A DNA stretch of 64,000 bases. Origin: Kineococcus rhizosphaerae (GTDB lineage: Bacteria > Actinomycetota > Actinomycetes > Actinomycetales > Kineococcaceae). Where the stretch lies: positions 227,431 through 291,430 of the forward strand of contig NZ_PVZF01000009.1 of the NCBI RefSeq assembly GCF_003002055.1. The letters are read 5' to 3'. This document shows, in pieces, positions 16,353-26,328 of the stretch (the first letter of the stretch is position 1; every line of letters starts with the position of its first letter). The translations under genes were made by a program, and so were the position numbers. The notes under the pieces are model-generated. The model was not told the origin of the DNA. It made no database searches and worked only from the letters and a program-made list of their open reading frames with translations.

Positions 16353-17500
16353 GCCGACCGCCGGAGCACGGCGAGGGCGTCGAGCACCGCCTGCGGGTCG
16401 TCGGCGGCCGCACCCCGCACGAGCGCGGCGGGCACCCCGGCCGCGGCCCGCTGGCGCGAGTAGTCCCACGCGGGGGCGTCGTCGTGCTCGCGGACGACGG
16501 CCAGCAGCGCCCGGGCGCCGGTGCGCGCGACGCCGGCGGCGGTCGCCGCGGCGCGGGCGGCCATGGTCGAGGTGGCGGCGGCGGGGGCGCCGACGAGGCG
16601 GGCGCGGACGGCGACCTCGGCGGCGGCCTCTCGGGTGCGCGGCGCCGGGCCCGCCGGCGCGTCGGTGAGGACCGGGTCGCCCCAGTCGTGGTCCTCCCCG
16701 ACCACGACGGCACCCGCGGACTCCAGGAGGCGGTAGAGGTCGTCGCCGACCGGTGCGCTGCCGGTCAGCCAGAGCGGCAGGCCGTCCGCGCGGCGCGGGA
16801 CGGGCCGGGCCAGCGCGGCCTCGATCGCGGGGAGGGCCTCGGCCCCGGGGGCGCCTGCGGCGAGGCCGTAGGCGTGCAGGGCCACGGTGCCGCCGGGTCC
16901 GGCCGGGTGCGGGCGCCGGTCGTGCAGGTCCCGCAGGACGGCCGTGGTGCGCTGCTGCTGCGCCCACGCGTCCGCCAGGCTCCCCTCGTCGACCGCGCCG
17001 CCGGTCCAGGCCTCCACGGTCCGCAGCATCGAGAGCACCTGCTGCACGTTGAAGCGCACGGTGCTCTCGCGCGGCAGGTGGACCTGGTCGACCAGGTGGA
17101 CCGGCAGGGTGGTCCGCCCGCGCCGGTGCAGCTCGTGCAGGACCGCGTGCAGGCGGACGGACCCCTCGCCGTCGTGGGCGATCAGCAGGCCGCGCAGGGG
17201 GTCCAGCTCCCCGGCGAGCACCGCGGCCGCGACGAGCAGCGCGGCGCGGTCGACCGCGCCGCCGAGGTGCTCGGCGGCCACGGCCACCTCGGCGGCCGCG
17301 CGCTCGCGCGGCGGGACCCGGAACGGTTCCCCGCCGGCCGCGGCGACGAGCGCGGCCGGCACGTCGCGGCCGACGACGCCGACGACCGGTGCGCCGCCCG
17401 CGGCCCGCTGCAGCGCGGCGGAGGTGCGGGTGGCGTAGCGCGCGGCGAGTCCGGTGAGGCCCCCGGGGGCGTCCACCGTGGAGCCGGGAGCGGCGTTCAC
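16349..17500 (-). CDS. 2-hydroxyacyl-CoA dehydratase-like subunit lacking all cysteines (B)
   Basis: A 383-residue partner of the preceding family member. Blocks include GLLIAHDGEGSVRL, where the family has a Cys-Asp pair, LPVHLVDQVHLPRESTVRF, and VVREHDDAPAWDYSRQR followed by AAGVPAAL, where the family has a Cys before Asp. In both places His stands where Cys is expected, and no Cys occurs anywhere. The start GTG overlaps the stop of the CoA-transferase gene. Together the two proteins look like an HgdAB-type heterodimer without the iron-sulfur cluster. No ATP-dependent activator (HgdC type) is present in the window. Confidence 0.7.
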   Translation of the reverse strand: MNAAPGSTVDAPGGLTGLAARYATRTSAALQRAAGGAPVVGVVGRDVPAALVAAAGGEPFRVPPRERAAAEVAVAAEHLGGAVDRAALLVAAAVLAGELDPLRGLLIAHDGEGSVRLHAVLHELHRRGRTTLPVHLVDQVHLPRESTVRFNVQQVLSMLRTVEAWTGGAVDEGSLADAWAQQQRTTAVLRDLHDRRPHPAGPGGTVALHAYGLAAGAPGAEALPAIEAALARPVPRRADGLPLWLTGSAPVGDDLYRLLESAGAVVVGEDHDWGDPVLTDAPAGPAPRTREAAAEVAVRARLVGAPAAATSTMAARAAATAAGVARTGARALLAVVREHDDAPAWDYSRQRAAAGVPAALVRGAAADDPQAVLDALAVLRRSA

Positions 17501-18771
17501 AGGGCGCCTGCGGCGCGCAGGGCGGCGATCCGCTCGACGTCGTAGCCCAGGAGTTCGGACAGCACGCTGTCGGTGTGCTCGCCCAGCCAGGGCGCGGGCC
17601 GGTCCAGGGAGGTGCTGCTGCCGGACAGGACGATGGGCACGCCCGAGCCGTACAGCTCCGGCGCGACGCCGTACACGGGGTGCCGCAGCACCTCCACCTC
17701 CCCGCGCTGCAGGACCAGCGGGTCGCGGACGGCCTCGCCGGTGTCGCGCACGACCGCCGCGGGCACGCCCCGGGCCTCCAGCCTCGCCACGGCGTCGGCG
17801 ACGTCCAGGCCGGCCGCCCAGTCGCGGATCAGGGCGTGCAGCTCGTCGGCGTGCCGCACCCGCATGTCCCGCACGGAGAAGCGGGGGTCGTCGGCGAGTT
17901 CGGGACGCCCGACGGCGGTGAGCAGGTTCCGGCTGAAGGCGTCGGTCGGCCCGCACAGCGCGAACCAGCCGTCGGTGCCCTCGAAGACCCCGAACGGCGC
18001 GAGCCGGGGCACGTAGGACCCGGTGCGCAGCGGCATGCCGACCTTCTCGAACGCGTCGAAGGGTTCGCAGGCGACCAGGGACGTCAGCGCGCCCAGCATC
18101 GAGACGTCGACGTGCTGACCCCGACCGGTGCGGTCGGCCTCCAGCAGCGCCGACAGCACGCCGATGACGCCGAACAGCGGCGCGACGAGGTCGGCGATGG
18201 GCAGCCCGAACCGGACCGGCGGGTCGCCCGGTTCGCCGGCGGTGAGCATGGTGCCGCTGAGGGCCTGGATGATGGTGTCCATCGCCTTGCCGCCGCCGGG
18301 CACGCCCTGGGCGCCGAAACCGCTGATGGAGGCGTAGACCAGGCGCGGGTTCAGCTCGTGCACGACGGGGAAGTCGATGCCGAGGCGGTGCGTCACCCCG
18401 GCGCTGAAGTTCTCGACGAGCACGTCGGCCTTCGTCACGAGTTCGCGGAACACGCGGGCCCCCTCGGGGGTCTTCAGGTTCAGCGTGACGCTCTCCTTGT
18501 TCCTGCCCCGCAGCATCATCGAGACCGACATGTCCTTGTCGCTGGTCCGCTGCGCCTGCAACCCCTCGGCGGAGTAGTAAGGGGCGTTGTTGCGGGAGCT
18601 GTCGCCACCGAGCTCGGGGTTCTCGACCTTGATGACCCGCGCGCCGAGCCCGGCCAGCAGCAGGGTCGCGTAGGGGCCGGACAGGGCCGTGGTGAGGTCC
18701 ACGACGGTCTTGCCGGCCAGCGGGTGGGCCGTGTCGGGACGGTCGCTGCCGGGACGGTCGGTGTCGGTCAT
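17497..18771 (-). CDS. CaiB/BaiF family CoA-transferase
   Basis: A 424-residue class III CoA-transferase, which moves CoA between carboxylic acids. Blocks in order: LAGKTVVDLTTALSGPYATLLLAGLGARVIKVENP split over the first strand-helix unit, then ADVLVENFSAGVTHRLG, LVYASISGFGAQG, the likely catalytic Asp in FGLPIADLVAP, and RGQHVDVSMLGA. It overlaps both neighbours by four bases (CapA-like gene upstream, dehydratase-like gene downstream). The order CoA-transferase then two dehydratase-like subunits is the classic layout of 2-hydroxy acid fermentation clusters, but here in a transporter operon of an aerobe. Confidence 0.88.
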   Translation of the reverse strand: MTDTDRPGSDRPDTAHPLAGKTVVDLTTALSGPYATLLLAGLGARVIKVENPELGGDSSRNNAPYYSAEGLQAQRTSDKDMSVSMMLRGRNKESVTLNLKTPEGARVFRELVTKADVLVENFSAGVTHRLGIDFPVVHELNPRLVYASISGFGAQGVPGGGKAMDTIIQALSGTMLTAGEPGDPPVRFGLPIADLVAPLFGVIGVLSALLEADRTGRGQHVDVSMLGALTSLVACEPFDAFEKVGMPLRTGSYVPRLAPFGVFEGTDGWFALCGPTDAFSRNLLTAVGRPELADDPRFSVRDMRVRHADELHALIRDWAAGLDVADAVARLEARGVPAAVVRDTGEAVRDPLVLQRGEVEVLRHPVYGVAPELYGSGVPIVLSGSSTSLDRPAPWLGEHTDSVLSELLGYDVERIAALRAAGAL

Positions 18772-19961
18772 CGGGTGGCTCCTCGCTCGTACGGGACGTG
18801 CTGCTCGTCCTGCTCGTTCTGCTGGTGCGGTTCGCCCGGTCCGACGCGGACGACGTCGCCGTCGACGGTGAAACCGGTCGCGAAACCCTCGGCCCGCGTG
18901 GTGCGCCGGAGGTACTCCAGGACCGCCCGGCCGTCATCGGCCCCGCCCCACGGCACGGGTCGGGCCCGGCGGTCGATCCAGCAGGGCACGAACCCGGCGA
19001 CCACGCGCCCGTCGTCGTGCACGTCGAGGACGGCGATGAGCGTGTTCCGGCTCTCGGGGTGGAACGGGTACCACGACGGCAGGTCGGGATCGGGCTCGAA
19101 ACCGAACAGCCGGCGGCGCCGCAGGGCCCACCGGCGCTGCTCGGCCACGTCCCCGGCGGCGGGGGTGAGGGCGTCGGTGACGGTGACGAAGTTCCCGAGC
19201 CCGTGGAAGATCGGACGGCCCCGGTGCAGCTCGATCCCGCGCGCGACGTGGGCGTGGTGCCCGACGACGGCCGCGGCGCCCGCGTCCACCGCCGCGTGCG
19301 CGACCTCGGTCTCGTAGGCCGCGAGGTCGACGGGGGTGTGCACGAGGCCCTTGTGCAGGGCGACGACGAGGACGTCGACGGTGGCGGCGACCCGGCGGAC
19401 CGTCTCCCGCATCCGCGCCAGGGTCTCCGCGTCGGCCCAGGTGTGCACGCTGGGCGGTCCGCCGGGGTTCGCCCCGACGGGTTCGTAGTGGGTGAGGACC
19501 CGTACGTACGCCGCGCCGGGGCGACGGCTGGTCGCCCAGCTGTCGGTGGGGCCCACGCAGTTGAAGGACAGCACCCCGACGGTGAGGCCGCCGACGCGGG
19601 CCAGGGCCGGGACCAGGGCGGCGTCGAGGTCGCCGCCCGCGCCGGTGGTCCGCATCCCGTGCTCGTGCGCGGCGGCGAGGGTCTGGGCGATGCCCTCGCC
19701 GCCGGCGTCGGCGATGTGGTTGCCCGCCAGGGTGAGGACGTCGAACCCTGCGCGGCGCACCGCGCCCAGGTGCGCCGGGTCCGCCGGTGGTGCCGGGACG
19801 TCCACGGTGGCGACGGTGGTCGTCCTGGCGTGCGGCACCTCCAGCTGGCCGACGGTGAGGTCGGCCGCGCGCAGGAACTCCCGGGCGGGGTCGAAGAAAC
19901 CGTCGGGGTCGGGCCGGTCGACGACGAGGTCCCCGGTGAGGGCGATGCGGACCGGGCTCAC
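18768..19961 (-). CDS. CapA-family (metallophosphatase-like) protein
   Basis: A 397-residue protein of the PGA_cap/CapA family. Motifs: RIALTGDLVVDRPD at the N terminus, LTLAGNHIADAGG near residue 85, DVLVVALHKGLVHTP, and AVVGHHAHVARG near 240, which is the set of metal-ligand blocks of calcineurin-like phosphoesterases. The family was named from poly-gamma-glutamate synthesis, but many members are cytoplasmic hydrolases of unknown substrate. No signal peptide is present. It overlaps the genes on both sides by four bases, so it belongs to the catabolic operon rather than to capsule synthesis. Confidence 0.8.
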   Translation of the reverse strand: MSPVRIALTGDLVVDRPDPDGFFDPAREFLRAADLTVGQLEVPHARTTTVATVDVPAPPADPAHLGAVRRAGFDVLTLAGNHIADAGGEGIAQTLAAAHEHGMRTTGAGGDLDAALVPALARVGGLTVGVLSFNCVGPTDSWATSRRPGAAYVRVLTHYEPVGANPGGPPSVHTWADAETLARMRETVRRVAATVDVLVVALHKGLVHTPVDLAAYETEVAHAAVDAGAAAVVGHHAHVARGIELHRGRPIFHGLGNFVTVTDALTPAAGDVAEQRRWALRRRRLFGFEPDPDLPSWYPFHPESRNTLIAVLDVHDDGRVVAGFVPCWIDRRARPVPWGGADDGRAVLEYLRRTTRAEGFATGFTVDGDVVRVGPGEPHQQNEQDEQHVPYERGATR

Positions 19962-20809
19962 GCGCGCACCGGGGGTTCGGCGACCCCGTTGAGCTCGTCG
20001 ACGAACACCCGCACCTCGCGCACGAGCCGGTCGGCGGACTCGTCGCCCACCATGTGCCCCTCGTCCTCGAACAGGACGGCCTTGGCGCCGCGCACGTGCA
20101 TGGCGGCGCGCAGCGCCGACTCCGGGGAGATGACCCCGTCTCGCATCCCGGCCAGGACCAGGACGGGCAGACGCAGGCCGCGGTAGACCTCGGCGAGTTC
20201 TTCGTCGGTCCGCGCCTCGGGGAACGGTTTGCCCTGGTTGATGCTCGCCTCGTCCTCGGGCCGGTCGGCGGCCTCCTGCGCAGCTTGGGCGAACCGCGCG
20301 CGCCGCGACTCCAGCCGGGCCGGGTCGTCGGTCCAGCCCGCGAGCTTCTCGAGCAGGGACGTGACGACCGCGGGGTCGTGGCGTTCGGCGATGAACCGGC
20401 GGCGGCCCTCGGAGGACTCCGTGCCCCCGGCCCGGTCGTGGGGGGTTCCGACGACGGACACGAGCGCCTTCAGCCGCTGCGGGTGGCGGCGGGCGAGGTG
20501 CCAGCCGATCCCGGCGCCGTGCGAGACACCGGTGTACAGGAACCGGTCGAGGCCGAGGCGGTCGGCGACGGCGCAGACGTCGTCGGCCCACTGGTCCAGC
20601 CAGCCGATCGCGGGGGGTTCGGCCGGGTGGGTGGACCGGCCGAAACCCCGGGCCTGGATCGTGTAGACGTGGTACCCGGTGGGCGGGTCGGCGAGGACCT
20701 GCGGGTAGGCCCCGGCCGTGAAACCCATGGCGCAGGACAGCACCACCTCGTCCCCGGAGCCGAACTCCTCGTACCACAGCTCACCGTCGCCGACGTCGAT
20801 CGTGGGCAT
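19958..20809 (-). CDS. Alpha/beta-fold hydrolase
   Basis: A 283-residue hydrolase. The nucleophile elbow is GVSHGAG (Ser near residue 97), the acid lies in LAGMRDGVISP and the His in FEDEGHMVGDE. No signal peptide. It would cleave an ester, amide or C-C bond of the imported substrate. It follows the ABC ATPase gene by three bases and overlaps the CapA-like gene, so it acts early after uptake. Confidence 0.87.
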   Translation of the reverse strand: MPTIDVGDGELWYEEFGSGDEVVLSCAMGFTAGAYPQVLADPPTGYHVYTIQARGFGRSTHPAEPPAIGWLDQWADDVCAVADRLGLDRFLYTGVSHGAGIGWHLARRHPQRLKALVSVVGTPHDRAGGTESSEGRRRFIAERHDPAVVTSLLEKLAGWTDDPARLESRRARFAQAAQEAADRPEDEASINQGKPFPEARTDEELAEVYRGLRLPVLVLAGMRDGVISPESALRAAMHVRGAKAVLFEDEGHMVGDESADRLVREVRVFVDELNGVAEPPVRA

Positions 20810-20812
20810 TCC

Positions 20813-21690
<878 letters not shown>

Positions 21691-21694
<4 letters not shown>

Positions 21695-23652
21695 GAGGCG
21701 CTCACCGCCACCCGGTCGACGTGGACGCAACGGCTGGTCCGGTCGGCCCCCACCTCCAGCACCGGGACCGGCGCCGAGCGGCACCGGTCGGTGGCGAACG
21801 CGCAGCGCGCGGCGAAGCGGCACCCGACGGGCCACTGCCGCGGGGGCGGGACGACCCCGCCGATGGTGGGCAGCGGCCGGCCGGGGACGGCGTCGTGCGG
21901 GTTGGAGCGCAGCAGCGCCAGCGTGTACGGGTGGCGCGGGGCCGTGAAGGTCGCCCGGACGGGGGCGGACTCCACGACCTGCCCGGCGTACATCACGACG
22001 GCGCGCCCGCACAGGTCGGCGATGACGCCCCAGTCGTGGCTGACGAGCACGACCGCGGTCCCGGTGCGCTGCTGCAGGCTGCGCAGCAGGTCGAGGACCT
22101 CGGCCTGGACGGTGACGTCGAGCGCGGTGGTCGGCTCGTCGGCGATGAGCAGGCGGGGTTCACCGGCCAGGGCGATGGCGATGGCGACGCGCTGGGCCAT
22201 GCCGCCGGAGATCTCGTGCGGGAACCGGCGCGCCACGGCGGGGTCGAGGCGGACGGCGCGCAGCAGGTCGGCCACCCGCTCCCGCACCTGCGGCCGGCTC
22301 AGGCGCCGGTGCGCGCGGGCCGCCTCGGCGATCTGGGCACCGACGCGGAACGAGGGGTCCAGGGAGACCATCGGCTCCTGGGAGATCATCGCGATGCCCG
22401 CGCCGCGGACCTCGCGCAGTTCCCGGTGCGACAGCCCGACGAGTTCGCGGCCCGCGAACCGGACGGACCCGGCCAGGACGCGCCCGTTCGCCCCGAGCAG
22501 GCCGAGCAGGGCCAGGGCGGTGACGGTCTTGCCGCTGCCGGACTCCCCCACGAGGCCGACGACCTCACCGGGCGCGACGTCCAGGTCGACGCCGTCGACG
22601 ACGACGGTCTCGCGCCCGGGTTCGCCGAACCCGACCCGCAGGCCGCGCACGACGAGCAGCGCGTCGTCGGCGGAGCGGCCCGTGGGGGCGGGTTCCACCG
22701 CGGGTTCCACCGCGGGGGACCCGGCGGCGGGACGGCGCCGCGGTCCGGCCGCGCCGGCGAAGGTGAACCGCTCCTGGTTGGCGTCGCGCAGCGCGTCGGC
22801 CAGCAGGCACAGCGCGAGGGTGGTCAGCGCGATCACCCCGCCGGAGGGCACCAGCAACCAGGGGTCGACCTGGACGAGGGAGGCGGCCTCGGCCACCATC
22901 CCGCCCCAGGTGGGCGCGGGCGGGGGCGGCCCGAAGGACAGGAAGGCCAGACCGGTCTGGATGCCGAGGGTGGCGGCGGCGAACAGGCTGACCTGCACGA
23001 GCAGGACACCGCGCAGCTGCGGCAGGACGTGGCGCAGCACGATGCGCGCCTCCCCGACCCCGGCGACCCGGGCGGCGCCGACGTACAGCTCCCGGCGGAC
23101 CCCGAGGACGACGCTGCGGAAGACCCGGATGAATGCGCCGCTGGCCAGGACGCCGACGCTGACCATCGCGACGAGCATGCTGCCGTCGAAGATCGCCAGG
23201 ACGGCGAGCGTGATGATCGTGCCGGGGATGGACAGCAGCACGTCGACCGCGCGCAGGACCACCCGGTCCAGCAGCCCGCCCACGTACCCCGCGAGCACCC
23301 CGAGCGGGACCGCGATGACGAGCATCGCCGCGACGGCCTCGAGCACCCCGGCCAGGGACTGGCGGCCGCCGAACAGCAGGCGGCTGAGCACGTCGCGGCC
23401 CAGGCTGTCGGTGCCCAGCCAGTGCTGGGCACCCGGCCCCTGCCGCACGACGCGCAGGTCCTGCAGCAGGGGGTCGTGGGGGGCCAGCACCGGCGCGGCG
23501 AGCGAGGCCGCGACGACGACGAGCAGGACGACGCCGGCGGCGACGCCGAGCGGTTTGCGCAGCACGCGCGGCCAGAGGCCTGTCGAAACCGGACGCGAGG
23601 CCGGACGCGAGGCCGGGCGCGAGGCCGGGCGCCGGGGTTCGGTGGTGGTCAT
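21691..23652 (-). CDS. Fused dipeptide-type permease and ATPase (DppC-DppD)
   Basis: A 653-residue fusion. Residues about 25-285 form a DppC-type permease: HWLGTDSLGRDVLSRLLFG, six helices, and the EAA loop around YVGAARVAGVGEARIVLRH. A Pro-rich linker (about 290-320) leads to a DppD-type ATPase with Walker A GESGSGKT, Q-loop ISQEPMVSLDP, signature ISGGMAQRVAIAIAL, Walker B LLIADEPTTALD and the C-terminal oligo_HPY block GCRFAARCAFATDRC. The N terminus holds a tandem RPAS repeat. The ATG overlaps the DppB stop (ATGA). Such fusions are known in actinobacteria and lock permease to ATPase one to one. Confidence 0.92.
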
Positions 23653-24590
23653 CGCACCCGCACCTTCGGGTTGAGCACGCCGTAGAGCACGTCGACGACG
23701 ACGTTCACGACGATGACGAACAGGGTGAAGACGACCCCGACCCCGAGCACGACGGGCAGGTCGTGGGAGGTGGTCGCCTGGGTGACGAGGCTTCCGAGGC
23801 CGGGCAGGACGAACACGTTCTCGACGAACACGGCGCCGGTGAGGGAGGCGACGACGGTGATCCCGAGGACCGTCAGCGACGGCAGCGCCGCGTTGCGCAG
23901 GACGTGGCGGAACACGATGCTGCGCTCGCGGATCCCGGAGGCGCGCAGCACGCGGACGTAGTCGCGGGCGAGGACGTCGAGGGCGGAGTCGCGCATCTGC
24001 TTGGCCACGATGGTGATCCCGCCCAGGCTGAGCGCGGCGACGGGCAGGACGAGCGAGAGCAGCCACTGCAGCGGGCCGTCGGCGAACGGGCGGTACCCGG
24101 TGGCGGGGAAGACGCGGACGGCCACGGCGAACGCGGCGACCAGGACGATGGCGATCCAGTAGCTGGGCAGGGCCAGCCCGAACAGCGAGACGGTGTCGAG
24201 CACCTTGCCGAGGACGCCGCCGCGCACGGCGCTGACGAGGCCGACGAGGGTGCCGAGGACGCCGATGACGAGGGTCGACAGGACCAGCAGGGACGCGGTG
24301 ACGGGGACGCGGGCGACGATCAGGGCGCTGACCTCGTCCCCGCTGAGCACCGAGCGGCCGAGGTCGCCGTGCAGGACCCCGGCCAGCCACGTGCCGTACT
24401 GCACGGGCAGGGGCCGGTCGAGGCCGAGCTGGTCGCGCAGGCGCGCGACGAGGTCCGGGGTCGCGTTGGCGCCCAGGATCGTGCGCGCCGGGTCACCGGG
24501 CACGAACGACATCAGCAGGAAGATGACGAACGAGGCGATCACGACGAGGACGACGGACAGGGCGAGCCGGGTGGCGATGAGCCGGGTCAC
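23649..24590 (-). CDS. Dipeptide-type ABC permease (DppB-like)
   Basis: A 313-residue permease with six helices. N-terminal TM1 is followed by PGDPARTILGANATPD and LGLDRPLPVQYGTWL, typical of the DppB family, and the EAA loop is near LARDYVRVLRASGIRERSIVFRH. It pairs with the permease half of the fused protein to form the membrane channel. GTG start; 52 bases separate it from the solute-binding protein gene. Confidence 0.92.
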   Translation of the reverse strand: MTRLIATRLALSVVLVVIASFVIFLLMSFVPGDPARTILGANATPDLVARLRDQLGLDRPLPVQYGTWLAGVLHGDLGRSVLSGDEVSALIVARVPVTASLLVLSTLVIGVLGTLVGLVSAVRGGVLGKVLDTVSLFGLALPSYWIAIVLVAAFAVAVRVFPATGYRPFADGPLQWLLSLVLPVAALSLGGITIVAKQMRDSALDVLARDYVRVLRASGIRERSIVFRHVLRNAALPSLTVLGITVVASLTGAVFVENVFVLPGLGSLVTQATTSHDLPVVLGVGVVFTLFVIVVNVVVDVLYGVLNPKVRVR

Positions 24591-24642
24591 GCGCGTCCCC
24601 CCTGCGGGGTGCCGGTCGCGGGCCGGGCCGGGCGGCGGTCGC

Positions 24643-26220
24643 TCACTCGGCGCTCTTCCACGCGTACCGGGGGTCCGGTGAGACGGGCAGCGGGTTGGGG
24701 TTCAGCGCCGACGCCGTGACGTTCTGCAGGTCGGCGTCGACCGCGAACACGTTGTCGGTCGAGACGGCGGGGATGAACCACGCGGCCTCGTTGGAGGCCT
24801 TGGTGATCTGCTCGAAGACCGCGGTCCGGTCCGCCCCGCTCGCCGCCTGGGCCTGCGCGTACAGGGCCGTGAGCGTCGGGTCGGCGGTGCCGAACGGGTC
24901 GGTGACACCGGGCTGGACGAAGTTCGCCAGCACCTGGGCGCTGGTGGAACCGATGACGGGCCAGACGAGGACGGGGTACTGCTTGGACAGCGCGGCCTGG
25001 ATGAAGTCCGGCACGGTGTTCTTGACGACGAGTTCGACCTTGACGCCGATCTTGGCGAGGTCGCCGGCCATCGCCTGCGAGATCGTCGTCTGGTTGTCCA
25101 GGACGTTCTCGGTCAGCACGGGCAGTGTGAAACCGTCCGGGTACCCGGCCGAGGCCATGAGGGACTTGGCCTCGGCGAGGTCCTGGGTGAAGCCGTACCC
25201 GTCGAGGTGGCCGTCGACCCCCTCGGCGGTGAGCTGGCCGTTGGCCTGGTTGTAGTCCGCGCCGAGCGCGGAAGCGAGCGCGTCGCGGTCGAGGGCGAGG
25301 GCCATCGCCTGCCGCACGTCGGGGTTCGCCAGGGCGGGGACGAGGGTTCCCTGGTGGTCGGCGACGGTGAGGCCCCAGGTGAAGAACGGCGCGGTGACGA
25401 GTTTCAGCCCGCTGGACTTCGCGCTGACCGCGGTGGTCGGGGTGAGGCCGGCGAAGGAGACCTGGCCGGTGGTGACGGCCGACAGGGAGGCGCTGGGGTC
25501 GCCGATGACCTTCACGACGACGGAGTCGTACTGCTGGGCCTCGGGCGCGAAGTACCCGGGGTTCTTCTCGTAGGTGTACGAGGAGTTCGTGACGGACTTC
25601 GACGCCGAGTAGGTGTAGGGACCGGTGCCGTCGGTCGCGGTCAGCAGGCTGTCAGGGTCGGCCAGGCCCTTGGGCCCGATGACCTGCCCGACACCCCAGT
25701 ACTGCGTGAGGTAGTACGGGCCGTCGGGGTACGGGGTCTTGTACGTGATCACCACGGTGTCGGCCGACGGCGCCTCCACCGAGGCCACCGGCCCGGCGTA
25801 GCGCAGGTCGCCGCCGCCGGCGGACAGGAAGTACTCCAGCGACGCCTTGACCGCGGCGGCGTCCAGGGGCGCGCCGTCGCTGAACTTCACGCCCTGGCGC
25901 AGGGTGAGGGTGAGCACGGTGTTCGTAGGGTCGAAGGACCACGCCGTGGCCAGGTCGGGGATCAGTTCGCCGTCGCCGGTCTGGTGGATGAGGGAGTCGT
26001 AGGCCAGGGCGGTGAAGATCGCGCTGCCGCCGGACCCGCCGAGGGCGGGGTTGAGGCTGATGGGGATGCCCGCGAACTGCGTCGTGAGGGTCCCGCCGGG
26101 GCCGCCGGAGTTCTCCGGTCCGTTCGACCCGGTGTCGCTGCAGGCGGTCGTGGTGAGGGTGAGGACAGCGACGGAGAGGGCGGCGAGCAGGGTTCTCGTG
26201 GGCAGGCGGGAGGCAGGCAT
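24643..26220 (-). CDS. ABC solute-binding lipoprotein, SBP_bac_5 type
   Basis: A 525-residue peptide/nickel-type (family 5) binding protein. The signal peptide ends in the lipobox LTTTAC with Cys near residue 27, so it is a lipoprotein on the outer face of the membrane. Mature blocks: IPISLNPALGGS, WSFDPTNTVLTLTLRQGVKF, SDGAPLDAAAVKASLEYF and DVRQAMALALDRDAL. AAAGGAGC precedes the ATG. It is the first gene of the nine-gene operon and has a palindrome overlapping its promoter. It differs from the three sulfur-island binding proteins, which carry a Cys-Asp-Pro block near the N terminus. Confidence 0.92.
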   Translation of the reverse strand: MPASRLPTRTLLAALSVAVLTLTTTACSDTGSNGPENSGGPGGTLTTQFAGIPISLNPALGGSGGSAIFTALAYDSLIHQTGDGELIPDLATAWSFDPTNTVLTLTLRQGVKFSDGAPLDAAAVKASLEYFLSAGGGDLRYAGPVASVEAPSADTVVITYKTPYPDGPYYLTQYWGVGQVIGPKGLADPDSLLTATDGTGPYTYSASKSVTNSSYTYEKNPGYFAPEAQQYDSVVVKVIGDPSASLSAVTTGQVSFAGLTPTTAVSAKSSGLKLVTAPFFTWGLTVADHQGTLVPALANPDVRQAMALALDRDALASALGADYNQANGQLTAEGVDGHLDGYGFTQDLAEAKSLMASAGYPDGFTLPVLTENVLDNQTTISQAMAGDLAKIGVKVELVVKNTVPDFIQAALSKQYPVLVWPVIGSTSAQVLANFVQPGVTDPFGTADPTLTALYAQAQAASGADRTAVFEQITKASNEAAWFIPAVSTDNVFAVDADLQNVTASALNPNPLPVSPDPRYAWKSAE

Positions 26221-26276
26221 CGGTGCTCCTTTGCATGGTGTGCTGCGGGGGCGGACGCGTCCGCTGCGACGGAAAG

Positions 26277-26293
26277 TATCAGTTGAACTGATA
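26277..26293. promoter_or_regulatory. Probable MarR operator in divergent promoter
   Basis: A perfect palindrome, TATCAGTT-G-AACTGATA, lies between the divergent starts at 26220 and 26329. It is AT-rich in a 73% GC context and fits the size of MarR-family operators. It overlaps plausible -10 elements on both strands (GATACT leftward, TATCTT rightward), so binding would repress both operons. The MarR gene at 27814 is the obvious candidate. Confidence 0.65.
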
Positions 26294-26328
26294 TCTTGTC
26301 AGCACTCGAGACGAGGAGTCCGCAGACG

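Noticed and set aside
18768..19961. CapA-like gene as evidence for a capsule cluster
   Set aside because: No other polyglutamate or capsule genes are near; it is translationally coupled to transporter and CoA-transferase genes and lacks a membrane anchor.
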